A DNA stretch of 64,000 bases from Echinostoma caproni (GCA_900618425.1 UZAN01039912.1:2391-66390); one strand, 5' to 3'; numbered from the stretch's first letter, positions 21,572-34,400 are shown. The notes: a model not told the origin generated them from the sequence alone. Made by a program: numbers and translations.

Positions 21572-24230
21572 TTCTCTCTTCAAGTTTATCTCGGGAAATA
21601 AATGTTTCAATAACAGTTGTCGTTAAAAAGAGGGATAGATCAGTGTTGAGTCAAGTGGCAAAGGTTTGTAAATAAGTCTTCCATAGTTTTGTTTATTCCA
21701 GCTTCATTCTGTTATCCATTTACTCGCTGATTTCTCTTCAACCAACCAGGAGAATTAAATAGAGAATTTAATCATTTGGCTTATCCTATATTTTTTCTCA
21801 AAAAGACTTGTTTTCCAATTGTTCCAAATTCTATCGATAATGTCAATGTCACCATTCACCATGAAAATGAAACTTTTCGCCACCCCCGGGTTATTGTCAT
21901 ATAATACTAACGGGTTTTATGCAATACAATAAAATACAATAAACATAATGCAGTTACCAAATCTGAGTATAAAAATAACGGTGACTTGATGCGCATCAGG
22001 AAACCACGTTATCCAATAGTTTAAAAGCCCATGGGCATGATCTCTAATACGCATCGATTATACTCGTGTATACTGTGCTTTACTCTTTGAGTTCGTAACG
22101 TGCTACATCATATATTGCATAACCTTATACATTCCAGATATTATATATCGAATTAGGGCAGGTAAAGATAATCAGTTTCATGCATTATTGACGAATTACA
22201 TGTTCGCCTGCTTTTAGCTGAATTGAACAACACCGATTCATTTCAGATAATCAAAGAGATTCTCTTTCCACTATCATAGGTCTCTCATTTTATAAATTAC
22301 TGAATTGAGGTCTGTTCTCATTTGCTGTGCTTAAAAAGAACTTCCTGCTCTTTTTCTCGGAATTAAAAACGATCAATTTACAAACAAGGAGGTGATGTTG
22401 GTCACGAAGCTCAATTTATGTTCACCGGTAACTAAAGCATCTCAGGGTTCGGGATGGTGAACTTGACCAGGAGATGGATAATATAAGTTTACCCCTGAAT
22501 CAAGCATTAGCTAGTAGAGTTAGGCTATAAAAGATAGACAAAGTGCAGAAGGCATGAATGCCATCTTCCAAATATTATATACAAATAGATACCGGGTACA
22601 GAACGCCTTGTAACATTGTAACATCAGTGCAACACAATATAAGAGAACTTGCTCAGTTGATTGGAGGGCCACTGTAAATTGATACATCAACACTTACGAA
22701 TGGCTGGAATGCACATGAAACCCATATGCATATTTTTCGTTTCTTTATTCACATGCAGACATCATGATTAATGTATCAATTTTCATCAACGGCTAAACGG
22801 AAATAAGATGCATAATGAACCAAAACTCTGTGCTTAACAACCAGAAACCCTCCTTGAAGAGGGAAGTTTATCTAACATTTCCACAGATATGTTCGTAAAA
22901 CATCGATTGACCACTCAGGTTGTTTTCATTGACTTGTAAAATATCAAGCAATATGGGTCAACATTATATTGCCTTGCAGTTTATGTGTTGCAGTTTGACA
23001 CGCACCGCCCAACTTTCTCGCTTAATTTTTTCTATGGTAGTCTCCTGTTTAACCACTTGACGCTTCCTCAAATTTATTGCATGTGGGTTTATTTAACGAA
23101 CAGCAGTGGTCAATTAAATTGCCAGTGCTTCCTGACACAAAGTAAAATGGTGGTTTTTACAAAATTGTCAACCTCACTTAAGAGATATCTGATGGCGACG
23201 ACAAACGAAATATATAGTCTAAGTAATTGCTAAGCCCTCACAAGTGTAAGAAGAAGCTTCACAGTATCATAAAGTGCGCTGTGATAATCTCCTCAACACT
23301 GTACATGGATTCAGATCACTTTTGATGGAAACTTGTGTCAGAATAGTAAACAGGCAAACATGAATGTGGAAGTGAAATCGGTCGATATGGAGGGTAAAGG
23401 TCACAAATCCCAACTGAATTGGGCTCAGGAGAAGCGAGCTTAACTACTAGACGGTGAAAAGTCCTCTTTAGTCAACAATTAGAATTCATTCCATCAAAAC
23501 CCGAGTCAATTTGTCCCCGGTTTATAAACATGATGATTGAAAGCTTCAATGTTGCAGTTTGCTACAAGCTGAAACTCCGTTAGTTAACGAGCATTTGTCC
23601 ACTGCGTAGAGATTTCAGAAACTGACGTCGGTAGTCAGTATCCTTCAGTTACCTCCTCTTGTGATCCCCTTTTGGAATATACTTGCTGTATAACTACATC
23701 AGCAGAACTGAGAGATGATTGTTCGCCAGAATAGCAGATTACGTACCAAGGAATTTGTCATCTAACGGGTGCAAACGTCCTTCCGGTTCAATAGCCTGTC
23801 GTACACGTGACAGACCTAGAAAGGGACTTTTGTGTCATGATTTGCTAGAACGGTAAATATTCTCCACGGTTCGCTATGATGGGTAGCATTAAACGTTAAA
23901 AACCCGAGTTGTGTGAATATGTTGATTTCGTGGTCAACCTCACCCTGCCCGTGGCCATCCCCCCTGGCAGTGGGTACCCTCCCTCCATATTAGCTGATTT
24001 CCCTTCCCCATGCGCGTTTGATTGCTCCAAAACCTGTCACATTTTTCTCATCAAATATGATCTGAATATATGTACCCGGTTAATGAGATTATCACAAAGT
24101 AGTTGAATACAACACATCCGGTAACTATGATGCTTCGCATTACTCTCGTAAAAATATCAAAGATGACTGGTTCCACGGAATTTATTGTTATCTAATTAAT
24201 TGTCGTACTGTCACCCCCTTTTGTCTTCGT
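21572..24230. other. No supported gene (21.6-24.2 kb)
   Basis: Open frames are below 85 codons and none is recognisable. No repeat shared with the rest of the window was noticed. Confidence 0.6.
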
Positions 24231-24545
24231 CTTACAGTTATTATTTCGCTGACTATAAAACACCTGACTGCAGTGTACACATGTACAAATTCAGCGAAAT
24301 CACCATGGATACGTTGTGCACATCCGTTTTTCTGACTTCTCCATTAATGTGTTCAGTTGTTTGTTGGCAGATTTAGGTGTTACATTCGAATCGGAAAATT
24401 TCATTATCCTCTGTGGGATTCGAGCCCAATAATGGATGCGGCCTACGCTTTTGCATAGGGCACACTCTACTGGCTGATTTACGAGACCACATTCCTGGAT
24501 TACCCGCTCAACGTACATGCTACCTGGTGGATCCCACATGTCACT
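24230..24545 (-). mobile_element. tRNA-headed SINE, family C (minus copy)
   Basis: On the minus strand, a tRNA-like head at about 24510-24415 has CAGCCAGTAGAGTG (A-box region) and GGGCTCGAATCCC, a B box closed by a 4-bp T-stem. A body follows, ending near ACAACGTATCCATGGTGATTT. The segment AGTGTGCCCTATGCAAAAGC is nearly identical to the plus-strand copy at 24585. The 3' body recurs, diverged, at 34195-34290 and perhaps 14185-14260, which supports a dispersed family. No clear hammerhead core. Confidence 0.6.
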
Positions 24546-24584
24546 GTACGGTACTCCATATGTGAAAAGTGCAGTGCTTTGGTA

Positions 24585-24735
24585 TGGTCTTGTAGCTCAG
24601 CTGGTCGAGTGTGCCCTGTACAAAAGCGTAGGCAGCACGTGCATGGGTTCGAATCCTTACAGATGTGTTCACTGTTAGCACACGATCATCCAATGAGAAG
24701 TACCCGCAAACAAAACGTTGTTTTGAGATCATGCA
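24585..24735 (+). mobile_element. tRNA-headed SINE, family C (plus copy)
   Basis: The head shows textbook internal promoter boxes: TAGCTCAGCTGG (A) and GGGTTCGAATCC (B), 48 bases apart. It is not a true tRNA gene: no 7-bp acceptor stem forms, the T-stem is poor, and the region between the boxes (GTGTGCCCTGTACAAAAGCG) is too long for a normal anticodon arm. That same region is shared with the minus copy 50-70 bases upstream, so the two lie head to head. Confidence 0.6.
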
Positions 24736-26125
24736 GTAGGAGGTGGATTGAAAGATGGAGTTTCATCATTTTTTTGGCCATTTTATGATAAAACCTTCCA
24801 TTTGGCACTCCACAAGGCAATCCGTGCTAGCAGTGGGTTTAACAGTCAATCCTTTTAGTTTACCTATTGTATCCATTGTTTCAGATGCTTCATGAAAAGA
24901 ACTATGTTCATCTTGGAGGAAAAGAGCTGAACCAGTGCACTAAAAGAGGATGAGTAACCCAATCACTGAATAATCTAATGCCCCCTCGTTTGTTTCGGCG
25001 CACTATAGACTGCAGTTAATGAGCTTTGCAAAACCTGCGCTGGGAAACCTATGAAAGCTTTCCACTGAATTTCAGGTGTCTTGTAAAGATGAGCGTTCTG
25101 TGAATCCCAGGGTGAGGCTTCAGTCCGAGGAACTCAAGCCAGTTATTGTACACATCGTTCCTACTATCGGAGATCGAAGAATTGTGTAACGGATCGTACT
25201 ATACAGATTTATATACCCGTCACAGTCTTAACAGAAAGTGAAATAGACAATCCTTAGTATCACTCTACCATCGAATTCCTGAGAATCCCAAAACGCGTGG
25301 GATGAATATCTCAAAAATCGTTTTTAGTCACCCGCATGTTGTAGTCTTTTCATCTCCACGTATGTTCTCTTGATCTCTTCATGATTTTGATGAAAATTAT
25401 TTTGAAGCTTAGTTTGAACATTTATTTCCTGCGTTCCTCTCTTGATCTACTGACACATAAAGTTGGTTTGAAGGTGAAGCCGTTGGTTTTCTTGACTAGA
25501 TTTATACTTATCCCTGCCAGTAAATGTAACATCTTTGGAGAGCACTTATACTTGTTGTTTCAACTTATTTCTGACAAAATATGTTCTCTACAGACCAGAT
25601 AAGAGGTCTTGTGTTGCAACAACAAAATTGACAACACTTTCTATTTTCCCAAAGGGATGTTTTTGTTATATAAACATCTGTGTACTGGATTTGGTCAGTG
25701 TTATCGGTTTCTGCAGTCTCAAATCAATGTTTCACTGTGCAAGTAGAGTGATTTCAACGCGGGTAACAAACAAAGGAATTTATATTTTACTTTGGAACTT
25801 CTTCATTCGAAATTTCACGGTTTTGTAATGGTTTTGTGAATCGGTCCCTGCCCCGTTACCCTTCACTGAATGCCTCAAAATGCCAGGATGTTTCTTGTTG
25901 GTCGATGAATTGTATAGAGCCTTGCAAAAACATTTTTTTCTAATCACGGAATATACCCATTGATTAAGAACACAGTGTAGACGAACATGTTTTCGGTGAG
26001 TTCCTTTTCAAGCCTTTACAATCACATTTATATGATACAATTTCAATGCGGTCAAACAGAAAGGTGGATGAGTCATGTGTTTGGCAATGAGCCCAAGAGA
26101 ACTCAAAATTTGTGCGCAGTTTGGA
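24736..26125. other. No supported gene (24.7-26.1 kb)
   Basis: Only unrecognised frames of 97 codons or fewer. Confidence 0.6.
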
Positions 26126-26332
26126 TTACACAATCAAAGTGGTTACGTCATGGTCGTGTGACCAAGCTATTATCTCTTCCCCTGGCCAGGGGATATTGAG
26201 AGCTTGAATCAGTTCGCGTTGTGCGCACAGCTCAGGCTTCATGAGTCGGATGCTAATCGCCTCTGCAGTTGTTAACGTCCGAAACAGTATCGCTCTCGAG
26301 AAGTGTGGTGAGACTCGATAGATGATGATCAA
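26126..26332 (-). pseudogene. C-terminal tail of a Penelope-like element
   Basis: The minus-strand frame reads IIYRVSPHFSRAILFRTL, then AEAISIRLMKPELCAQ and ALNIPWPG. This is the conserved PLE C-terminal tail (AEAI.IR...PELC.Q...LPWP). It resembles the tail of the 12.7-13.7 kb copy most. Nothing of the RT or endonuclease is found upstream, so this is a severely 5'-truncated insertion. Confidence 0.8.
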
Positions 26333-29059
26333 TGCTGAGCATTTTTTTCTCTCTATGCTAATCCCGAACCCTCACCGCCACTAATAATAGCAAAATATAT
26401 ATTGTCGTCACGCTATCACACAAATAATCAGGATCCCTGCACGCGTAGGATACATTCAGTAAGGTAGGCAAGTTGTCATTTTCTCAATGCGACTATGAAT
26501 GCTTTTTGTTACTCTCAAGTTGTTTGTTAAAGTTGCAAATGCATGCGTCCTTTCCCAGTGCTTTTACTGCTCACCAGTAATTTTCTCTGATCTGTCGAAA
26601 ATAAAGCCTTTTAATCACTAGTAAGATCCCTAAAACACATTTCTAAATGCAGTGACATCGTTAGAACCCTACTTGCGGATTCTGCTATAGACAGACGCCT
26701 AAAAGCATTCACAGACTCTAGATTCCAAATTAATCTCGAACACTCAGCAACCATTACAAAATTAACTACCAAAACTAGAAGCAACATCATTCACACGCCC
26801 CAAGTTCAAAATTTTATTTGCACATACAACTTACATTTTAATTCCGTTTTGTCATATTTTGCACGTCTCATTTGAGATAGGAAGAAACTTTCTAAATGAT
26901 TACGTAGTCTCCCTAACAAAGCCGAAATCCAATAAGTTTTATTTCATTTTGCAGGATTTTTTTAAATTTGCGTTCTCAAATGTGGTGTAAACTGTTGAAA
27001 ATTCGCCCATCCTGATGTAATGCTTGACAGAATGACTGATTGACTGACTGACTGACTATTACTTTAAAACAACTCGTACGGAGACACCCAAGAATACATT
27101 GTGTCGGCTGTCAGATGACACGAGAATAGATACCACCTAAATGTTCTCTTAAAATAACAGACAGTGACTTTCGATCACTCATGGAAACCTTGATTTCCAT
27201 TTCTAGACGCTAATCTATCAAACAGGAATCCTTCTCTAAGATCACCGAATTTGGAGAATTCGCAAGCTTCTGCATGGATCACCCAGTTCACAATCAAAAT
27301 CGTGGCGGTTCTATCACATAAATCAATAAACCTTGATGTGAACACGTAAATCACCATTCATTCTACGGCTGTTTCTGATTAGTTCTTCTGTTTATGAATG
27401 TGAATCACCATATTTATTTAATCATCTATATATCCTAATTGTGAATGCCTGCATTTTAGCCAAATGTCGTCCCAGTATTTCGCGCGATTTATTTGATGCT
27501 TTATTTACTTTTTCATGCTTTAAGTGGACTTACCGCAATGTATTATGCGCGAAGATATTAATTATGTAGTCTTTTAGTCCTCTCCATGATGAAGCTCAGA
27601 AATGTTTTTTTCCAAAAGAACCAAAGCTTACTCAATCTTCTTCAGATTAAAATACCCCAATTCATTGCATTTCTCGTGCCATGCTCCGTTAACTTCTCCC
27701 AACCTTGAAATTTATGGCAAAAATAACCCATAAATAAGAAAACCAATCATCATTCCCGTCCCATTGAATGCTTGCTGGTTATCGTGGTAGTTTCCAAACA
27801 GTTTTGTTTGAACAATATTTCGGCTTACAGAAATATCAACATTACACAGCAATTTGTCTTTAGTCATTCACATCCCACTTTCGATGCACCAGAGTCTCCA
27901 ATCCATAATATTCTTCGTGCCCTGGATGACAGGATAATAAGTTGTCTCAGTGTGTTTCCAGGATAACAGAAAAGCTTTTACTTCTTTCGACTGTCTCTCT
28001 TTCCCGGAGACTGATCCGTCCCGTTTGTCCTTCTTGTCCTTGTTATTGTTTTACCAACCGGAACCAATTTGCAAGGCATCGTGCAAAAAGGTCCCTGCTT
28101 CCCCTCCTTCACACTTGCAGTTCCGTAAGAGGCTATGTTATCACCCTTTCCCTCATCATCCTGTCAATCTTCCTTGACACGCTAAATAGTGAATCTTTAT
28201 TTACTGAGTGTGGATCATGTGATTTTTTGTTGGCTCTATTCTATTGAGCAAATTTCGTTCAACTTTTCTAAGTAAGGTATCAAAAGAATCTACGAATGAT
28301 CGGTTGTTCAAATCTTACGCAAAACTACTGTGAGACTTACAGACATCCTACTGTTTACTTAAATGTGAAAGTCATTGTAATATTAGCAAATCGCGTTTAA
28401 TGATATAAATTAGAGGATAATAATGAAAAAAAGAAAATACTTGTCCACCCGTCGCGAGTAAGGACTTTGGGTTGACTTCAAGCCATAATCCTACATGATC
28501 CAAGCATACCTATCAAACAAGGTTCGAATTGAGGATATATCATTCTTTGTGTTACTTGTTAAAATATAATCTGCTCCAACCCATCTCATTGTGCCGTCGT
28601 TTATCTACATATATCCTATCCCATGGATATGAATCTCACCTGCGATTCGGCCAGGATGACTTTGAAATAATTTAAAGCTAATTTCTTTCGCTAGGTGATG
28701 TTAGCAGTAGTCCTTAGACGTGTACTGTCCACTTTAAATTATCTAAACAAATTGAGACACTCCGCAAGTTTTCACATACATTGCAAAAGAATGAATAATA
28801 TTCTCTCCACGTGGACGTAAGTAAATGTGATTTCATTTCCCTCCCTCTATCCGTCTGCAAGCAGCTGCGTCTACGCATCAGAACATTGCACTGATCTCGC
28901 CTATCCTTCAGTTCGCTAACCGAAATCGAGTGCGTCCAAGTTGGAATTCCCAAAGTTCTGTTTTAACTCATGTATATGAGGAATTTATGATATATACTCT
29001 TTGTCCTCTCTTTTTTAGTTTATTGTTGTCATTCTGTGTTCATTATGTGGTCCCTGATC
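26333..29059. other. No supported gene (26.3-29.1 kb)
   Basis: Contains a GACT microsatellite at 27031-27058. At 27942-28247 overlapping frames (101 and 75 codons) look pyrimidine-rich but have no recognisable domain. Confidence 0.6.
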
Positions 29060-29265
29060 AATGATAATAATAATAATATTAATAATAAAAATTTCACTCC
29101 TTTTTATTGATTTAATTTACAAATTTACATTCAGTTTTCAGGAAAGAGCTGCGACCCATCAAAGTCTGCGCAGGATGCGACAGAACTGACAAAAAGTGGG
29201 CAACGGTGGCGGGACTGAAACTCAAGAAAGTAACTAACTGCCTTACCATTGTTCACTCTTGCGAA
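29060..29265 (-). mobile_element. tRNA-headed SINE, family B copy 3
   Basis: On the minus strand, CAATGGTAAGGCAGTTAG (A-box region) near 29250 is followed by a body and then CTTTCCTGAAAACTGAATG, AATCAATAAAAAGGAG and an AAT-type simple tail at 29060-29090. Order and sequence match family B copy 1 at 1903-2130; the B box is decayed. Confidence 0.65.
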
Positions 29266-30024
29266 TTCATCACGGGAAAATAAATTTATGGCAGGCTATT
29301 GGACTTCATATTTTGGCTTGGTGTGAAACTCAATCTGCAATTAAGAAAACTGTTTTATTTCTGGTGTTCGTACGGGCACTGTGCCTTTCAGGAAACAGAT
29401 TTCAACAACTAGTTGTTGCTGGCATTTTGCAACAGAAAATTCGTATTTATCGATTTTAGAAAAAGAAGACGTTATCAATGGAGTTTTTCAATACAGAAAT
29501 AAATTTGAAAGGATCGGTAAACATCGATTGTAGCGTCAACTCCGAGTTAGAGCACTCAATAAATTTCGATTAGATAGAAAATTACGACAGACTGGGGACG
29601 CGATCAAGAGAGTATATGAATAGATGAAACCGGCCTTATTCAGGCTATACATCGGATAAAATGAAATACAGGAAAGCGATGTGTACTTCTTTAAAACCTT
29701 GTCAAATAAGATCAGGATTTAGAATCTACCGCTCGCACTGGAATTGTAAGCCAAAATATGAAGGAAAATAATATAGTCCGAACACTGATAGTACAGTACC
29801 TAGCATCCCATTTCTTGTTTTTTCTCCCTAAGAATAAAATCCGTTATTATTTTGTTTATGACATATTGGTAAAATGTGTAGTTTGAAATAGTTTCGAAAA
29901 CTCTACTGAACTGTGTAATGCTAAAACATCATAATTTTCATGTAAGGGATTAAAACGAAATGGCTATTTTGAAAAAATAAGGACAGAATTGAAAAACTAT
30001 CAATTTAAAGATTGGAATTTTGTG
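29266..30024. other. No supported gene
   Basis: No recognisable coding sequence. The region is AT-rich and ends at a family A SINE. Confidence 0.6.
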
Positions 30025-30230
30025 GGGGGTTCGTTTTTCTATATGGTGAATTTTGTCGTGCATGAAACGTGAACTGAAAAGCAAGTAAGCACTGGACAGC
30101 TGTTTCGACCTGATTGGGCCGCATCAACAATGTGAATCCATCGGTCTCACTAAAGATTGAACTCGGTGCCTCAGAGGTAGAACGCAAGCATATTACCGAT
30201 GTGACTGACCACCTGGTGGTAGATCAGACC
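30025..30230 (-). mobile_element. Hammerhead SINE, family A copy 1
   Basis: On the minus strand: a leader similar to the one at 48.28 kb (CGGTCTGATC), a tRNA-like head (about 30219-30141; the A-box region GGTGGTCAGTCACATCGGTA is decayed, B box GAGTTCAATC), then GATGGATTCACATTG, the hammerhead module (30134-30089), and the family body CTTTTCAGTTCACGTTTCATG. Head, ribozyme and body follow the same order as at 41.9 and 48 kb. Confidence 0.8.
30089..30134 (-). ncRNA. Hammerhead motif (core mutated, GTC site intact)
   Basis: Stem I forms as CATTG with CAGTG (includes one G-U). Stem II is GGCC-like against GGTC. GAA is followed by ACAGCTGT and C, giving a palindromic stem III and a GTC triplet. 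The catalytic CTGATGA reads TTGATGC, so this copy is probably inactive. It shows that the family once had a full stem I. Confidence 0.65.
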
Positions 30231-33200
30231 GTTTCTCACAATGATACAGCGCAACCCGTCTTTGTGAGCTTAATACAGGCATGACTGCTCATATGACTCA
30301 GTACTAGATTCCGGAATTATTACTCGGTTGGAAATCAAATCTTTTTATTACTCTGGAGTAACGGGTAGTTCGGTTCGGAATGGCTCCAGCCGAGTCATAA
30401 CCATGCACAATACTAGTCTAACAGGCGAGTTGTGTTCCCAAAACAAACATGCAATAATGGGTTGTGCTACATCTTGTGTAGGTAACGAGAAAAACGGTTT
30501 GATCAACTGTCCAATAATCACGTTGTTAGCATACTTGCTTTTCACCTGGGAGTTACCGGGTTCGACATTTAGCGGGTAAATGGATTTGCACTGGTAATGA
30601 AGCCCAACCAGATCAAAAAGCTGTTCAGTCCGCTTTTTACTCTTTGTACGCGAAGCAAATTCACCGTAAAACCTAACGATATTCCCCTTTGAGTACTTCA
30701 CATTTGTCTCCCGAAAAACAAATTTTAACCNGATCCACTATATACATTTTTAATGTTTTCATAGAAGAAGAAACCGTTCATGTACACGAGGAACTTTGTG
30801 AGGTTTGTCTCACGGAAATTTCGAAGCTAAGATTCCAAAAATTAAATGGGGTGTATTTTATTATGTAGACCTATAAACACGAATAGACTGAGTTTACTGA
30901 TGGTGCAAGGTCATGACCAACTTAACGAAATTAAGGAGACCAATTTCTATCACCTAGTTTTAGGTTCACCAAATATACTGTTTGTATTAATAAAAGATCA
31001 AAATATCATGCAAATGTGAATTATTTTCAAACCAAACCGTTACAGCGTTTTTCACAAGTCACTGTCGAAGTCGTCAATGAAAAATGACATCTATTTTTTC
31101 GCTGAAGATTCCCATCGTGAAAGAGTAGCGAGTAAGCTCGTTTCCGAAAACTTCTTTCTCTGCTAATACAGTTATACAGATGAAGTGAACCACCGATGAA
31201 CGATTTTCGTTTTTATGTTTTTCCCAACCACTCCTCATCACATCCATATCGATCCATCATTCATTCTAACATTATTTGTTGCACATCCGTTCCCGTCCGT
31301 TTATGAAACGTGCTTTGTGGCCACACCGTAGACCGAGAAGCTTTTAAGGCACACGTATGAGTCGCTTTTCGAGGAGGCTTTTGTGTTTAATTTATGAGCA
31401 ACAGCGACCTGTGCCTATGGATTTCCGGCTTGGCTGTAATTCAATATAACTTTCCAACAGCCAGTAAGTAGCTGAAACTCGTAGCGAAGCAAGTCGCTAG
31501 AGTGCATGCAAGTGCAAACCATGAGTTATTTTGTGATGTATTCACCCAAGACACCATGTGTTTCGGATTTCATTGAACTAGTGAAAATAAAAAGAAACAA
31601 CAGACAAGAACAGGAGATAAGGATAATTTTGGTTGGGTAACCGGACCTGTTCAGTTTTGGCTAGTTGATGCACTACCTCTTAAACCATCTTTTCCGAGAC
31701 GACCAATCAGATTGAGGATAACTCAGCTGAGGTGAACTGGCGGAACTGACGGCCAATCCAAGCCGTTGAAAACCAAACATTGTACATGATTGTACAAGAT
31801 AGTAAAAACCTGCCTTGAGAAAGGTTACCCACGGTAACCGAAAAGTCGGTGAATATAATTCTGTGCCGACATCGCTGTGTTATTAACACTATAAAATTCA
31901 CAATTGTACATGGTCATTCTCCTGCGTTCCATCGCTCCCATTAAGAACCATACTTTTCGTGCAATAAATAAATTATTTTTTGCTTCTAGTGATGTTCTAT
32001 TTCACTATATGTGAACTTGTTAGTTCAAGGAGAAACATTATCGGAAGACTGTCTATGCAATAATAACAACTTTATTGGACATACCATATCACGTGAACCT
32101 TTTCGGACAATGAACAAGACACTAATTTTGATTTTTGATTCATCTGTTCTGCCAGAAGCTATCGAAAACTTTCATTGATCTGAAGAGACAATCTCACCTC
32201 AATACTTGATCATAATTTCTGACTGTGCAGAGGACCTCTACCGGCCAATGTATGACTATCTGAGTTGAGAATAACACTAATTTTTTTCATTTTCACCAAA
32301 TAAAATTTGTCTGGGTGGTGTGTATATGCCATCAATCTGTTTCATTGATTCGGTAGAAAAATGCACTACAAGAGAATTGTCATGCTATTTAAATTACTTG
32401 CATTGAATACGCGCGGTTGAAAAGCAACCAGAATTATTGATCTTGGAAAGGTTCTGAAAACTCTCCGGTTCATTAATCTGAATAAACGAATATTGATAGT
32501 CTGGTTCGGTTCACTATCCATTTGTGAGCTCATTTCTTACAACTAATGGTTTATCAGAGCTTCCTATCACTCTGCGCACTAGAAGACTGGTAGCTCATTG
32601 AAAAGTAACTTAGTATGACAGTAAAGCCTTATGTGCTGCCAATTTGATAAAATGATATTCGTACGTCTTTGTCAACGCGGATGGAAGGGTTATATAGGAA
32701 AGTGGTTATAAACCAAACTACTCCACAGCTACCTGTAGCCACAAACGGGTTGGCAGTGATGAGGGTTTAAACCTCACGCTAGAGGGGGGGGGTCGTAGCT
32801 GGCAAGCAACCACTATCTCCACTCATCTCTCCCTATCATATTAACTCTTTTAGTAATATTTATATGATTCGCAATGCGCTTATTTAAATTAGATGTTTAT
32901 TTGTTTCCTAGGCACCATTCCGTAACAAATCAGTCCGGTGGAAACCAGACGAAGATTGGAAAACATTCACAGCTTTTTCGACATCGTGTTAGTGCCTGAG
33001 GAAGAAATCAAAATACTTATTTTCGATACACCTTTGGAAAAATCTCTTAAAAGTACTAGTCAACTTTGTGCAGACTACTGTTGAAGTATGCAGGACTTTT
33101 TCATGTCTTTCTCCTTTCCACCTTTCGATGCATTGAGCATTACTCGATCGACCGTCTGATTAATGCAAATTGATTGATTTTCTTGAGTAATACAAACACA

Positions 33201-33289
33201 TGCAATATGAAGAGAAAAGATGAATGCTTGTGTTTGCGAAAACAACTTTGTCTTATCACATTTCCCATCAATCATGGTTTTAAATAACC
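30231..33289. other. No supported gene (30.2-33.3 kb)
   Basis: A 117-codon minus-strand frame at 30348-30701 has no recognisable family. A single N lies at 30731, and a G run at about 32785. Nothing else is supported. Confidence 0.6.
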
Positions 33290-33465
33290 TTCTAATTAAA
33301 TGTGGTGGAAATGTTTGTGATAACCAACAAAGAGCACAGCTGTTTCGGCCTTGTTTGGGACTCGTCAGCAATACGTACGTTTTGTGTCCCTGCCAGGACT
33401 CGAACCCCGAACCTTCGGTTTGAGACTTCAAATCCATACCCTTGAGCTATGCGATAACGGAAATG
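33290..33465 (-). mobile_element. Hammerhead SINE, family A2
   Basis: The minus-strand tRNA-like head has a good A box (TAGCTCAAGGGTATG, about 33450) and a B box with strong T-stem (GGGGTTCGAGTCC, about 33405). The hammerhead module follows (33375-33331), then a 3' body beginning GCTCTTTG that differs from family A but matches the copy at 61.3 kb. This suggests a second subfamily sharing head and ribozyme but not body. Confidence 0.75.
33331..33375 (-). ncRNA. Hammerhead motif with intact core but lost cleavage site
   Basis: CTGACGA fits the CTGANGA core exactly. Stem II is GTCC/GGCC with one mismatch, and GAA and ACAGCTGT are intact. The next base is G rather than C: compared with family A, about five bases (CCAGT) are missing, removing the cleavage nucleotide and the 3' side of stem I. 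This ribozyme should not cleave. Confidence 0.65.
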
Positions 33466-33689
33466 ATAAACGTTTTATTTAATGGAGCGATTTTTGGATA
33501 CATGAGTCACGAACTGTGCACAACGGTACACCAGTGACATGAATGTGGAAAGGAACAATTAAGCTTCTGTTACCCTAACTGCGAAATGCATTACAACTGG
33601 AAGTGACTTTACATTGTATCGATTTGTCTCATATCAGTATGATCCGCATCTGTAGCCGCTAATCTTAATGCTCTTGAAAATTTCATCCT

Positions 33690-33830
33690 TCGATCAAGCA
33701 CTTCAGGCCATCTACAACACAACAAGCACAAACTTACTGAAACTTGAAAAGGTTCTAGCCATTCATAACATCAAACCCGATCTATGCTAATTATATGAAT
33801 GTTTCGTCACATTAGCTTTACCTTGGTGAT
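33690..33830 (+). pseudogene. C-terminal tail of a Penelope-like element
   Basis: One frame reads QAIYNTTSTNLLKL, EKVLAIHNIKPDLC, a TAA in place of the usual Gln/Lys, then ECFVTLALPW and TGA. It aligns with the 13.96-14.10 kb tail (AEALAIQ...PQLCKQ...LITMAFPW). The single in-frame stop and absence of upstream domains mark it as a truncated relic. Confidence 0.72.
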
Positions 33831-34194
33831 TAACCCCATACTCTCTCCCGTTTTTGTGTTACTGTGTCGTATTGTGCGTTGTGACTGCCGATCATGTTTT
33901 CATCTCACGGTAGTTATCTTGCTGACTATATAAAAATCACTTTGAAAGCATTATGGTCCAATCAGGGAGAAGATTCGAAGGGTTCTAATGAAGTTATATT
34001 GATGCAACACTATAAAATGTGAAATGGTTACAATACAAACTGGTAGTGTTACATGTGGGTGCTGTTTGGGTCTTCGTTCTCAGTGTCTTCTATCACGGTT
34101 CCAGGTGTCACGCAACTTGTACAGCCTGTAGAAGGAGAGGGAGAAAGGTGGTTGGTAACGGTAATTCGACACTCAATTACTGGACGTCGGTCAG

Positions 34195-34400
34195 TTTCGA
34201 TTTCACACTTCATATGCACGTGTACAGATGCTGCGAAATGACCACGGACAAATGGTGCAAACCCATGTTTCTGACTTCTTTATTGCAAATAAATAATATC
34301 TCGAATGCATCTTGATTCCTCCGTGTTGATCCTAATCCCTTCGACTTTGACCTGTCTCTGCCTTTTGCGGATGTGATATTAGCACACTGGGAAGTGATTT
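34195..34400 (-). mobile_element. Probable old SINE family C copy
   Basis: 34195-34290 matches the 3' body of the family C copy at 24.2-24.4 kb (GTGTACAGATGC, GCGAAATGACCA, TTTCTGACTTCT on the plus strand). The following 100 bases align weakly with its tRNA-like head (GCCTTTTGC ... AGCACAC). Strongly diverged. Confidence 0.4.

Noticed and set aside
24585..24660. Apparent tRNA gene (perfect A and B boxes)
   Set aside because: No acceptor stem, poor T-stem and an over-long anticodon region; the same unusual segment recurs in a neighbouring copy, so it is a SINE head.
27031..27058. Short tandem array as a possible CRISPR-like repeat
   Set aside because: It is a plain GACT microsatellite without spacers, in a eukaryotic context.
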